From positions 1 through 64,000 of the forward strand of contig NZ_BCTX01000002.1 in assembly GCF_001590985.1 (NCBI RefSeq): a stretch of 64,000 nucleotides of DNA. Direction: 5' to 3'. Of the stretch, positions 45,399-54,459 are shown one piece after another. The notes beneath the pieces are model-generated. The model did no database searches, had not been told where the DNA came from, and was given only the letters and a program-made list of their open reading frames with translations. Position 1 is the stretch's first letter. The number at the start of each line of letters is the position of its first letter. Origin of the DNA: Novosphingobium naphthalenivorans NBRC 102051. Lineage in GTDB: Bacteria > Pseudomonadota > Alphaproteobacteria > Sphingomonadales > Sphingomonadaceae. The position numbers and the translations under genes were made by a program.

Positions 45399-46375
45399 GC
45401 GACGATCCGATTGTCCGTATCAGCGTCCCGCCGGCGCAAGCGCCTGCCATGGCCAAGAAGCCCAAGGGGTTGGGCCGCGGACTGGGGGCCCTGCTGGGCG
45501 AATCGCGGCGCGAAGAGCCGGTGGCGCCCTCGGGCAGCGACAACGAAGGGCGCACGGCCGCTCCGCCGCGGGCAGGGGGGCTGGCGGTGCTCGCCATTGC
45601 CGACATCACGCCGCACCCCGATCAGCCGCGCCGCATCTTCGAGGAATCCGCGCTTGAGGAACTGGCGGCTTCGATCGCCCAGCGTGGTGTGATCCAGCCG
45701 ATCATCGTGCGGCCCATGGACAATGGGCGCTATCAGCTCGTTGCGGGCGAACGCCGCTGGCGCGCCGCGCAAAAGGCGCAGCTGCATGAAATCCCCGCGC
45801 TGGTGCGCGATCTCACCGAGCGCGAAGTCATGGCTTTGGCGCTGATCGAAAACCTCCAGCGCGAGGATCTCAATCCGATCGAAGAGGCGCGTGCGTACAA
45901 TCGCCTTGCGGAACTGGAAAGCATGACCCAGGCCGAGATCGCCCGCATGGTCGACAAGAGCCGCAGCCATGTCGCCAATTTCCAGCGCCTGCTGGCCTTG
46001 CCCGATGGCGTGATTGCGCTCGTCGAAAAGGGCGATCTGTCGATGGGCCATGCCCGTGCGCTGATCGGCTGCGACGATGCCGAGGAAATCGCCGAAGCGG
46101 CGGTGGCCAAGCAGATGTCGGTGCGCGAGGTCGAAAAGCATGTGCGCAAGAAGCTGCGCGGGGACGCCGCGCCGCGCCGCGCCGCCCGCGCCGCCCGCAA
46201 TGCCGCAGACGATGCCGATATCGCGGCCGTGCAGGGGCACCTTGAGGAGTTCCTCGGGCTTCCGGTGAAGATCAGCGCCGATGCCGACCCCAAATCGGGT
46301 TCGGTGACGATTCGCTATTCGACGCTCGATCAGCTCGACCTGATCTGCCAGCGTCTGACGGGCGGTGCGATCTGA
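45395..46375 (+). CDS. parB: Chromosome partitioning protein ParB
   Basis: A 326-residue CTP-dependent clamp that loads at parS. The ParA-interacting segment KKPKGLGRGLGALLGE is followed by the N-terminal ParB domain (DITPHPDQPRRIF, QPIIVRP, LVAGERRWRAA, ALIENLQREDLNPIEEA) and an HTH (MTQAEIARMVDKSRSHVANFQRLLALP). The C-terminal dimer domain ends at LICQRLTGGAI. An ATG at 45449 is a possible shorter start. Confidence 0.97.
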   Translation: MSDDPIVRISVPPAQAPAMAKKPKGLGRGLGALLGESRREEPVAPSGSDNEGRTAAPPRAGGLAVLAIADITPHPDQPRRIFEESALEELAASIAQRGVIQPIIVRPMDNGRYQLVAGERRWRAAQKAQLHEIPALVRDLTEREVMALALIENLQREDLNPIEEARAYNRLAELESMTQAEIARMVDKSRSHVANFQRLLALPDGVIALVEKGDLSMGHARALIGCDDAEEIAEAAVAKQMSVREVEKHVRKKLRGDAAPRRAARAARNAADDADIAAVQGHLEEFLGLPVKISADADPKSGSVTIRYSTLDQLDLICQRLTGGAI

Positions 46376-46422
46376 CGAGGTTTCGTTCGTTATAGTTGCG
46401 GAGGTCGGCGCAAGCTCACGCT

Positions 46423-46500
46423 CCGCTCATCCTGAGCTTGTCGAAGGATGCTGGCGTGCGTTTGTGGTCCAACACCCTTCGACAAGCTCAGGGTGAGCGG
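46423..46500. repeat. Inverted repeat after parB (family B)
   Basis: Arms of 25 bases (left CCGCTCATCCTGAGCTTGTC... at 46423-46447, right ...GACAAGCTCAGGGTGAGCGG at 46476-46500) match at 24 of 25 positions. It separates convergent parB and acyl-CoA ligase genes and may serve as a terminator for both. Confidence 0.85.
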
Positions 46501-46549
46501 GGCTGGAGCCTGAATTGCCATTGGCGCGGCCGGAGCGCCTGTTTCCGGG

Positions 46550-48382
46550 TCATCCCTTGTACAGCGCATCCAGCCGTTCGCCGTAGCGTGCCTTGAGCTT
46601 GTGGCGCCGGATCTTCAGGCTCGGCGTCATTTCCTCGTTCTCGATCGAAAAGGGCTCGTCCGCAAACGCGAACTGGCGGACCTTTTCGATGATGGAAAGG
46701 TCCGCATTGACGCGGTCGATGGCGCTGCGCAGGGCCGTGCGAAATGCGGGCAGTGCCTGCAAGGCCTTGAAATCGAAGAGTTCGTCGTTCTCGTTGGCCC
46801 ATTGCAGGGCCCACTCGGCATCGGGGACGAGCAGACCCACGACATAAGGGCGGCGGTCGCCATGGACCATGGCCTGGGCGATTTCCGGCTGCAGGGTCAG
46901 CATCGATTCGACCTTCTGCGGGGAGATGTTGTCGCCCTTGTCGTTGACGATCATGTCCTTCTTGCGGTCGGTTATGAGAATCCGGCCCTTGTCGTCGATG
47001 TGGCCGATGTCGCCGGTGTGGAGCCAGGGCTCGCTTCCCGGCGCATCGGAGGGATCGCATATCAGGACGTTCGCAGTGGCCGCCTCGTTCTGCCAGTAGC
47101 CATGCATCACCAGTTCGCCGCGCACGAGGATTTCGCCATCCTCGGCAATGCGGGCCTCGACGCCGTGCATGGGCGGGCCGACCGTGTCGAACTTGATGCC
47201 GGCCGACGGGCGGTTGCAGCTGATGATTGGCCCGGATTCGGTCTGGCCGTAGCCTTGCAGCAGGGTGAGGCCCATGGCGCTGAAAAACGATCCGATTTCG
47301 GGATTGAGCGGGGCCCCGCCCGAAACCATCGCCTTGATCCGGCCGCCGAACCGGGCGCGGACTTTGGGCCGCAGGGTATGATCGAGCAGCAGGCCGAGCG
47401 GATAGTCAGTCAGGCGCCGTTGGCCGTGTTCCTTGCGCATGGCGCTGGAGACGGCCCAGTCCATCAGGTGGCGGGGGATCGATCCCTGCTTTTCGATCTG
47501 CTTCATGATCCGCGTGCGCAGCACTTCGAACAGGCGCGGCACGACGACCATGATCGTGGGGCGCACTTCCTCGATATTGGAGGCCAGCTTGTCGAGCCCC
47601 TCCGAATAATAGATCTGCGCGCCGAGACCGATCGGGAAGAACTGGCCGCCGGTGTGTTCATAGGCGTGGCTGAGCGGCAGGAACGAGAGGAAGGTCTCGT
47701 GTTCGTCCCACCCGAAATCGTGGGCGATGATTTCGGCAGCACCCGCGATGTTCATCAGCAACATGCCGTGGTGCTGGCGCACGCCGCGCGGGGCGCCGCC
47801 GGTGCCGCTGGTGTAGATGATGCAGGCAAGATCGTCGCGCCCGATGTCGACCAGCCGGGCTTCCGTTTCCGCGCGGGCCTGAACCGGATCACCCTCGATC
47901 AGCGCATCCCAGGCATATGTGTCGAATACGCCGCCCTGTTGCAGCGCGAGCGGCTCCATGCCGATCACGTGGCGGCACATGTCGGTCTGCACGATCGCCG
48001 GGAGCAGGGTCTTGGCCAGCTTGCCGGTGGAAACGATGGCGGCCCTTGCGCCCGAGTTTTCCAGGATATGGATGTGATCGCGCGTGGTATTGGTGGTGTA
48101 GGTGGGCACGCTCACGCAGCCTGCGGCCATGATCGCAAGGTCCGCAAGGCACCATTCGGGCCGGTTTTCCGAGACGATCAGCACCCGGTCCCCCGGTTGC
48201 AGGCCGATCCGGCGCAGCGAGGCGGCCATCAGGCAGACCCGCCGTACCGCTTCCGCCCAGCTCAGCGAGACCCACTGGCCATCGCGCTTGGCCCACAGCA
48301 TCGGTGTGTCGCCGCGCGTATCGGCCCGCTGGAGAAACAGCGAGACGAGGTTCCTGCTCTTGTCGAAATCCGCGAGGTTCAT
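46550..48382 (-). CDS. AMP-dependent acyl-CoA synthetase (long-chain type)
   Basis: A 610-residue adenylate-forming enzyme that activates fatty acids to acyl-CoA. AMP motif IIYTSGTGGAPRGVRQHH (Lys of the usual form replaced by Arg), LSFLPLSHAYEHTGGQ, LLQGYGQTESGPIISCNRP, LHTGDIGHIDDKGRILITDRKKDMIVNDKGDNISP. Start 48382 (MNLADFDKSRN) is chosen; an ATG ten codons earlier is also possible. It is a single gene. Confidence 0.9.
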   Translation of the reverse strand: MNLADFDKSRNLVSLFLQRADTRGDTPMLWAKRDGQWVSLSWAEAVRRVCLMAASLRRIGLQPGDRVLIVSENRPEWCLADLAIMAAGCVSVPTYTTNTTRDHIHILENSGARAAIVSTGKLAKTLLPAIVQTDMCRHVIGMEPLALQQGGVFDTYAWDALIEGDPVQARAETEARLVDIGRDDLACIIYTSGTGGAPRGVRQHHGMLLMNIAGAAEIIAHDFGWDEHETFLSFLPLSHAYEHTGGQFFPIGLGAQIYYSEGLDKLASNIEEVRPTIMVVVPRLFEVLRTRIMKQIEKQGSIPRHLMDWAVSSAMRKEHGQRRLTDYPLGLLLDHTLRPKVRARFGGRIKAMVSGGAPLNPEIGSFFSAMGLTLLQGYGQTESGPIISCNRPSAGIKFDTVGPPMHGVEARIAEDGEILVRGELVMHGYWQNEAATANVLICDPSDAPGSEPWLHTGDIGHIDDKGRILITDRKKDMIVNDKGDNISPQKVESMLTLQPEIAQAMVHGDRRPYVVGLLVPDAEWALQWANENDELFDFKALQALPAFRTALRSAIDRVNADLSIIEKVRQFAFADEPFSIENEEMTPSLKIRRHKLKARYGERLDALYKG

Positions 48383-48494
48383 GATGCCCCGACACTCTCC
48401 CCAGTACTTCATCGGCCCCTATTCGAAGACCGATGTTACAGGCGAACGTCTAGGGGTGGGAGAGGGTTGCGGCAACTGTGGTTGAAAAGTGCCG

Positions 48495-49553
48495 TTATTC
48501 CGTGCCCACGGCTTCCGCGATCGACGTAAAGCCGTCGCGCTTCATCAGTCCGGCCAGCCCCTTGCAGATCGTGCGGGCGATCGTCGGGCCTTCATAGACC
48601 ATGGCGCTGTAGAGCTGGACGAGGCTGGCGCCCGCGCGGATGCGCGCCCAGGCGTCCTCGGCCGTGGCAATCCCGCCGACGCCGACGAGCGGCAGGGCGC
48701 CGCCAGTGGCCTTGCGGAAGTCGCGCAGGCGCTGCTGGGCAAGGTCGCGAAGCGGGGCGCCCGAAAGGCCACCAGTCTCTCCGGCATGGGCCGACGCGAG
48801 CGGCGGGCGCGAGATCGTGGTGTTGGAGACGATCAGCGCACCCAACTGCTTTTCGATGGCGATGCGGGCGATGGCGTCGATGTCGGCCGGTTCGAGATCG
48901 GGCGCGACTTTGAGGAACACCGGCGGACGCTGTCCGGCATCGCAGACCGAATCGCGCGCTTCGATGACGGCATCGAGCAGCCCGGTGAGGGCCGATTCAT
49001 CCTGCAGGGCGCGCAGGCCCGGTGTGTTGGGGCTGGAGATGTTGACGGCCAGATAGCTGCCGAGCGGCGCCATGAGCCGGGCCATGATCGCATAGTCGGC
49101 AACGCGGTCGGCCGAATCCTTGTTGGCGCCGATGTTGATTCCGACCACGCCCGGCCGGCCGGCGCGGGCCTCCAGCCGGTCGACCGCGGCCTGTGCGCCG
49201 CCGTTGTTGAAGCCCATGCGGTTGATTACCGCGCGGTCCTCGACGAGGCGGAACAGACGCGGCTTCGGATTGCCGGCTTGCGGCAGCGGCGTGATCGAGC
49301 CGACTTCGGCAAATCCGAAGCCCAGCCCAAGCAGGGCATCGGGCACCTCGCCGTCCTTGTCGAAGCCGGCCGCCATCCCCACCGGATTGGGAAAGGAAAT
49401 TCCGGCGACTTGCGTGGCCAGGCACGCCGGAACGGCCGGCGCGCGTGCGGGCGCGGTGAACTTGAGCGAGGCGATGGCGAGGCCGTGGGCCTTTTCGGCA
49501 TCGATTCGGAACAGGGCGGGGCGGAGAAGGGAATAGAACACGGGAACGCGCAT
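48495..49553 (-). CDS. pyrD: Dihydroorotate dehydrogenase, quinone type
   Basis: A 352-residue class 2 enzyme of pyrimidine synthesis, bound to the inner membrane by its N-terminal helix (RVPVFYSLLRPALFRIDAEK). FMN-barrel motifs: NPVGMAAGFDKDGE, GFGFAEVGSITPLPQAGNPKPRLFR, NRMGFNNGG, VNISSPNTPGLRALQ (catalytic Ser), VSNTTISRP, GGLSGAPL, LVGVGGIATAEDA. The ATG at 49553 is taken as start. Confidence 0.95.
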   Translation of the reverse strand: MRVPVFYSLLRPALFRIDAEKAHGLAIASLKFTAPARAPAVPACLATQVAGISFPNPVGMAAGFDKDGEVPDALLGLGFGFAEVGSITPLPQAGNPKPRLFRLVEDRAVINRMGFNNGGAQAAVDRLEARAGRPGVVGINIGANKDSADRVADYAIMARLMAPLGSYLAVNISSPNTPGLRALQDESALTGLLDAVIEARDSVCDAGQRPPVFLKVAPDLEPADIDAIARIAIEKQLGALIVSNTTISRPPLASAHAGETGGLSGAPLRDLAQQRLRDFRKATGGALPLVGVGGIATAEDAWARIRAGASLVQLYSAMVYEGPTIARTICKGLAGLMKRDGFTSIAEAVGTE

Positions 49554-49664
49554 AAACCGGTAAGGCCTGTGGCTCAAATGCTTCTATCCGGCATAAAACT
49601 TCATTGCGCGGACCGCTCAAATCGTTTGCATCCCCTGCAACCGGCCGGGCCTGTGTCGCAATTG

Positions 49665-49790
49665 TACAATAAATTGGCCCGGTGGCCGCATAAACGAAAG
49701 GTGCGACCCGAAGGGCTCGTAGCGGGATGCGCACGAGTTCCTTACTTACCTTATGGCGGTTCCCGGCCTGTCCGGGGACCGCCTTTTTTA
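49665..49790 (+). ncRNA. Candidate small RNA or leader transcript upstream of sufR
   Basis: A TACAAT -10-like box (49665-49670) is followed by about 85 bases with nested pairings (GTGCG...CGCAC around CCCGAAGGG, and CTCGT...ACGAG) and a strong terminator at 49755-49789. No protein frame or gene lies before this terminator on the plus strand, so something short must be transcribed here. No known RNA family is recognised. Confidence 0.45.
49755..49789 (+). terminator. Rho-independent terminator in sufR upstream region
   Basis: Stem GGCGGTTCCCGG / CCGGGGACCGCC (11 of 12 pairs), loop of 5, then TTTTTT. Located 119 bases before the sufR start. Confidence 0.88.
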
Positions 49791-49856
49791 TGCGCTGGAA
49801 CATGGGCTGGCCTTCGCAAAACACCCATTGAAACGCGTGCCGTGCTGCATTAGGTG

Positions 49857-49881
49857 AAATCGGAAAGAATCAATCCGATTT
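49857..49881. promoter_or_regulatory. Candidate SufR operator
   Basis: Perfect inverted repeat AAATCGGA-N9-TCCGATTT placed 26 bases before the sufR ATG. Rrf2-type regulators usually bind such spaced palindromes at their own promoter. Confidence 0.5.
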
Positions 49882-49907
49882 AACGACCGGGTCCGGAAAG
49901 CCAGTTT

Positions 49908-50315
49908 ATGCGCCTGTCCAGCATGGCCGATTATGCCGTTGTCATCATGTCCGCCGCCGCGCGGCATTGCGGCGGCGCGCGGGTCGCCGCAGGCCAGTTG
50001 GCCGAGGAAACCGGATTGCCGGTGCCGACCGTGCAGAAGCTGGTGAGCAAGCTCACGGCGGCCGGGCTGATGCGCTCGTCGCGCGGAGTCGGCGGCGGGC
50101 TCAAGCTCGCCCGGCCCCCGGCGGCGATCACGCTGGCGGATATTGTCGAGGCGGTGGAAGGGCCGATCGCGCTCACCGCCTGCCTCGGAGAAAACAAAAG
50201 CGATTGCACACTGGAGGGATGCTGCAATGTGCGTGGCCACTGGCCCGTGGTGAACGCCGCCCTGCGCGGCGCGCTGGCGCAAGTGCCGCTGACCCAGCTT
50301 GCCGAGGATGTGTGA
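49908..50315 (+). CDS. sufR: Rrf2-family SUF operon regulator
   Basis: A 135-residue Rrf2 regulator. N-terminal winged helix (MRLSSMADYAVVIMSAAARH, LAEETGLPVPTVQKLVSKLTAAGL, RGVGGGLKLARP) and three or four cysteines that can hold an Fe-S cluster (C92 ACLGE, C100 SDCTLEG, C105/C106 CCNVRGHW). It senses Fe-S status and represses the operon. Its stop adjoins the sufB ATG directly. Known as the SUF system regulator in alphaproteobacteria; the name sufR is used here in that sense. Confidence 0.88.
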   Translation: MRLSSMADYAVVIMSAAARHCGGARVAAGQLAEETGLPVPTVQKLVSKLTAAGLMRSSRGVGGGLKLARPPAAITLADIVEAVEGPIALTACLGENKSDCTLEGCCNVRGHWPVVNAALRGALAQVPLTQLAEDV

Positions 50316-51808
<1,493 letters not shown>

Positions 51809-51812
<4 letters not shown>

Positions 51813-52321
51813 TGGACCGGCCCACGAATCTCAACGACTGGGCAAAGACCATCCATACCCCTCCCCTTCAGGGGAGGGGCAAGGGGTGGGGCCTCTCGGC
51901 CGAGAAGCTCGGCCAGATCTCGCGCCGCGCCCGCGACATGCGCAACCAGCCGACCGAGCCTGAAAAGCGCTTGCGGTCGATCCTCTCCCGCTCCCAGCTT
52001 GGCGGCTACAAGTTCCGGCGGCAGGCCGTGATCGGCAGTGCGATCGCGGATTTCCTGTGTCCCCGAAAGGGGCTGATCGTAGAGGTGGACGGCGAGACGC
52101 ATGCCGATTCCGCTGCGGACGAGCGCCGGACTGCGCGGCTGGAGGCGCTTGGCTACCGCGTGGTGCGTGTCATGAATCCTGACGTAATGCGCAATCTCGA
52201 AGGCGTCGGGCGGCATTTGCTGAACGTTCTCGATAGCTTGCCTGACCGGCGAGCGCCCCACCCCAACCCCTCCCCTGAAGGGGAGGGGCTCGAAGACGAT
52301 ATAGAAGGATTTTCCCGATGA
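51809..52321 (+). CDS. DUF559 nuclease-fold protein in the suf operon
   Basis: A 170-residue Vsr-like protein. The PD-(D/E)XK signature is intact: D81 in [12 protein letters not shown], then [11 protein letters not shown] (E92, D94), and [20 protein letters not shown]. The start is GTG 51809 or ATG 51812, within the sufB stop. Both ends of the coding sequence contain copies of a palindromic repeat (51858-51879 and 52258-52293). Vsr-like DUF559 proteins are predicted DNA nucleases; a role in Fe-S assembly has no basis except location. Confidence 0.8.
51858..51879. repeat. Palindromic repeat in coding sequence, copy 1
   Basis: CCCTCCCCTTCAGGGGAGGG forms a hairpin and codes for part of [10 protein letters not shown] in the first DUF559 gene. 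The second copy lies inverted at 52258-52293. Confidence 0.8.
52258..52293. repeat. Palindromic repeat in coding sequence, copy 2
   Basis: Contains CCCCTCCCCTGAAGGGGAGG and codes for [11 protein letters not shown] at the end of the first DUF559 protein. It is inverted relative to copy 1. Confidence 0.8.
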
Positions 52322-52815
52322 CTGCCGCCCGCAAGACCCTTGGCATCAGTACGGCAGCGTCCTCGCCCAAGGCCGACGCCCGCGCCAGCTTCAACGTGAC
52401 CGGCGCGCGCCTGGAAACGCTCAAGGAGCGCGCGCGGGAACAGCGCCGTCATCCGACCGAGGCGCAGAAGGCGCTCTGGACCGAACTGTCCGGATCGAAA
52501 CTCGGCGGGGTGAAGTTCATGCGCCAGACGGTGGTGGGTTCCACTGTCGTCGATTTCTCGTGCCCCTCGCGCTGGATCGTCATTTCGCTCTCGCCCGAAG
52601 GCGCCAATCCCGATGTGGATGCGCTGCAGGACAAGAAGCTGACCGATGTCGGCATTCGCGTGCTGCGTTTCGGGGAGGCTGACGTTCTGGCGGACATCGA
52701 TGGAGTGGTGAAAGCGATTAACGCCATGTTGAACCAGCCGTTCGACAAGCGCGCCGCCCGCCGCGGCCCTGCTGCCCACACCCCTGCGCCCAGGTTCGAG
52801 GACGCCGAAGGATGA
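52318..52815 (+). CDS. Second DUF559-like protein, active site lost
   Basis: A 165-residue paralogue of the preceding gene. It shares REQRRHPTEAQKALWTELSG, GGVKFMRQTVVGSTVVDFSCP (Asp 79) and IRVLRFGEADVLADIDGVV. The Glu and Asp of the active site (EVD in the first copy) are Ser 90 and Ser 92 here, so it should not cut DNA. It starts at ATGA with the first copy and ends at ATGA with sufC: fully coupled. It may be a binding partner. Confidence 0.78.
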   Translation: MTAARKTLGISTAASSPKADARASFNVTGARLETLKERAREQRRHPTEAQKALWTELSGSKLGGVKFMRQTVVGSTVVDFSCPSRWIVISLSPEGANPDVDALQDKKLTDVGIRVLRFGEADVLADIDGVVKAINAMLNQPFDKRAARRGPAAHTPAPRFEDAEG

Positions 52816-53558
52816 CCATGCTCACTATCGAAAACCTCCAGGCTTCCGTAGCCGACAAGCCCATCCTCAAGGGTCTTTCGCTGACGATCAATCCGGGCGA
52901 GATCCATGCGATCATGGGACCGAACGGCGCGGGCAAGTCGACCACCGGCTATGTGCTGGGCGGCCGTCCCGGCTACACCGTGACGGGCGGTTCGGTCGAA
53001 TTCATGGGGCAGGACCTGCTCCAGCTCGAACCGCACGAGCGCGCCGCCGCTGGGCTGTTCCTTGGCTTCCAGTACCCGGTCGAGATTCCCGGCGTCTCCT
53101 TCGTCCAGTTCCTGCGCGAGGCGGCCAATGCCCAGCGCAAGGGGCGCGGGGAAGAGCCGCTGTCCGGCGGCGAATTCCTCAAGCTCGCCAAGGAAAAGGC
53201 GGCGCTGCTGCGCATGGACATGGACATGCTCAAGCGCCCGGTGAACGTGGGCTTTTCGGGCGGTGAGAAGAAGCGCGCCGAAATGGTGCAGATGGGCATC
53301 CTCGATCCCAAGCTGGCGATCCTCGACGAGACCGACTCCGGCCTCGACATCGACGCGCTGCGCATCTGCGGTGAAGGCATCAATTCCATCATGCGCGCGC
53401 CCGACAAGGCGGTGCTGCTGATCACGCACTACCAGCGCCTGCTCGATTACGTGAAGCCGGACTTCGTGCATGTTCTTGCGGGCGGCCGCATCGTCAAGTC
53501 GGGCGGTCCCGAGCTGGCGCTGGAGCTGGAAGAGCAGGGCTACGAGGCGGTGGCGTGA
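52812..53558 (+). CDS. sufC: SUF system ABC-type ATPase SufC
   Basis: A 248-residue ABC ATPase that powers SufBD. Walker A GPNGAGKST (residues 36-44), Q-loop FLGFQYPVEIPGVSF, signature VGFSGGEKKRAE, Walker B LAILDETDSGLDIDAL, switch LLITHYQRLLDY. It starts in the second DUF559 stop. Its stop overlaps an ATG that opens a 51-codon frame through a repeat. Confidence 0.97.
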   Translation: MTMLTIENLQASVADKPILKGLSLTINPGEIHAIMGPNGAGKSTTGYVLGGRPGYTVTGGSVEFMGQDLLQLEPHERAAAGLFLGFQYPVEIPGVSFVQFLREAANAQRKGRGEEPLSGGEFLKLAKEKAALLRMDMDMLKRPVNVGFSGGEKKRAEMVQMGILDPKLAILDETDSGLDIDALRICGEGINSIMRAPDKAVLLITHYQRLLDYVKPDFVHVLAGGRIVKSGGPELALELEEQGYEAVA

Positions 53559-53713
53559 TGGCAGGCGCACTTGTCCTCCCCGATGCGGGGAGGTGGCAGC
53601 GCGAAGCGCTGACGGAGGGGACTCGCGTCCTCCCGCAAGCTGGCGTCTGGGCGCGAATCCCCTCCACCGCCTGCGGCGGTCCCCCTCCCCGTGCCGGGGA
53701 GGACAGGGTATGA
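53558..53713 (+). CDS. 51-residue frame through a repeat between sufC and sufD
   Basis: This frame starts in the sufC stop (TGATG) and stops in the sufD start (ATGA). It codes for MAGALVLPDAGRWQREALTE and 31 more residues, all derived from the palindromic repeat at 53572-53705. It could keep ribosomes moving from sufC into sufD. It may have arisen by repeat insertion into the sufD start. No homology to known proteins; low complexity. Confidence 0.4.
   Translation: MAGALVLPDAGRWQREALTEGTRVLPQAGVWARIPSTACGGPPPRAGEDRV
53572..53705. repeat. Long palindromic repeat between sufC and sufD
   Basis: Outer arms TGTCCTCCCCG / CCGGGGAGGACA and inner arms GGAGGGGACTCGCG / CGCGAATCCCCTCC can form a long imperfect hairpin. 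It is the only interruption of overlapping genes from sufB to sufS. Confidence 0.85.
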
Positions 53714-54459
53714 ACCTCGAACTCACGCTTCCCACCCGCAAGGACGAGGACTTCCGCTATTCGGATATCGAAGCGCTGGGCACGGTCTGGCCGGTCCAGC
53801 GCGAAGAGATCGTTGTTGCGGCCGGGCTGGAACAGTCGCTTCAGGTGATCGAGCTGGGTGAGGGCGCTGTCGCGCGCCACCTTGCTATCCGGCTGGAAAA
53901 AGGCGCGAAGATGGACCTGCGCGTGCTGACGGCGGGCCCGGCCTATGGCCGCATTGCCATCGATGTGCGGCTGGAAGAGGGCGCCGGCTTCACGCTCGGC
54001 GCGGCGCAGCTTGCGACCGGCAAGCAGACGCTGGAGATCGTCACCAGGGTGACGCACGCCGGGCTCAACGCGACCTCCAGCCAGATCGTGCGGACCGTGC
54101 TTGCGGGCCATGCGACCGGGACCTATCTCGGCTGCATTGCGGTGGAGCGCGGTGCGGACGGGACCGATGCCGAACAGTCGGTGCGCGCGATGCTGCTCGA
54201 CCGCACGGCGACCGCCAATGCCCGGCCCGAACTCGAAATCTACGCCGATGACGTCAAGGCGGCACATGGCTGCGCGGTGGGTGAACTCGACGCCGAAGGC
54301 CTGTTCTACCTGATGTCGCGCGGGCTTCCCCCGGCCGAGGCCAAGCGGCTGATGCTGCAGGCCTTCATTGCCGAGGCTTTCGCCGGTGCGCCTGGTGAAG
54401 AAGCGCTTGACGAAGCGGCGATAGCCCGGCTTGCAGCACTGGTGGAGACGGGGCTGTGA
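53710..54459 (+). CDS. sufD: SUF scaffold subunit SufD, short form
   Basis: A 249-residue SufD-type beta-helix. LPTRKDEDFRYSDIEAL (as in SufD, after its usual N-terminal part), FTLGAAQLATGKQTLEIVTRVTHAG, ARPELEIYADDVKAAHGCAVGELD and FYLMSRGLPPAEAKRLMLQAF are present. At 249 residues it is much shorter than E. coli SufD (about 420), chiefly by lack of the N-terminal helical part. ATG 53710 is in ATGA overlap with the repeat frame. It overlaps sufS by 4 bases. Confidence 0.9.
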   Translation: MNLELTLPTRKDEDFRYSDIEALGTVWPVQREEIVVAAGLEQSLQVIELGEGAVARHLAIRLEKGAKMDLRVLTAGPAYGRIAIDVRLEEGAGFTLGAAQLATGKQTLEIVTRVTHAGLNATSSQIVRTVLAGHATGTYLGCIAVERGADGTDAEQSVRAMLLDRTATANARPELEIYADDVKAAHGCAVGELDAEGLFYLMSRGLPPAEAKRLMLQAFIAEAFAGAPGEEALDEAAIARLAALVETGL

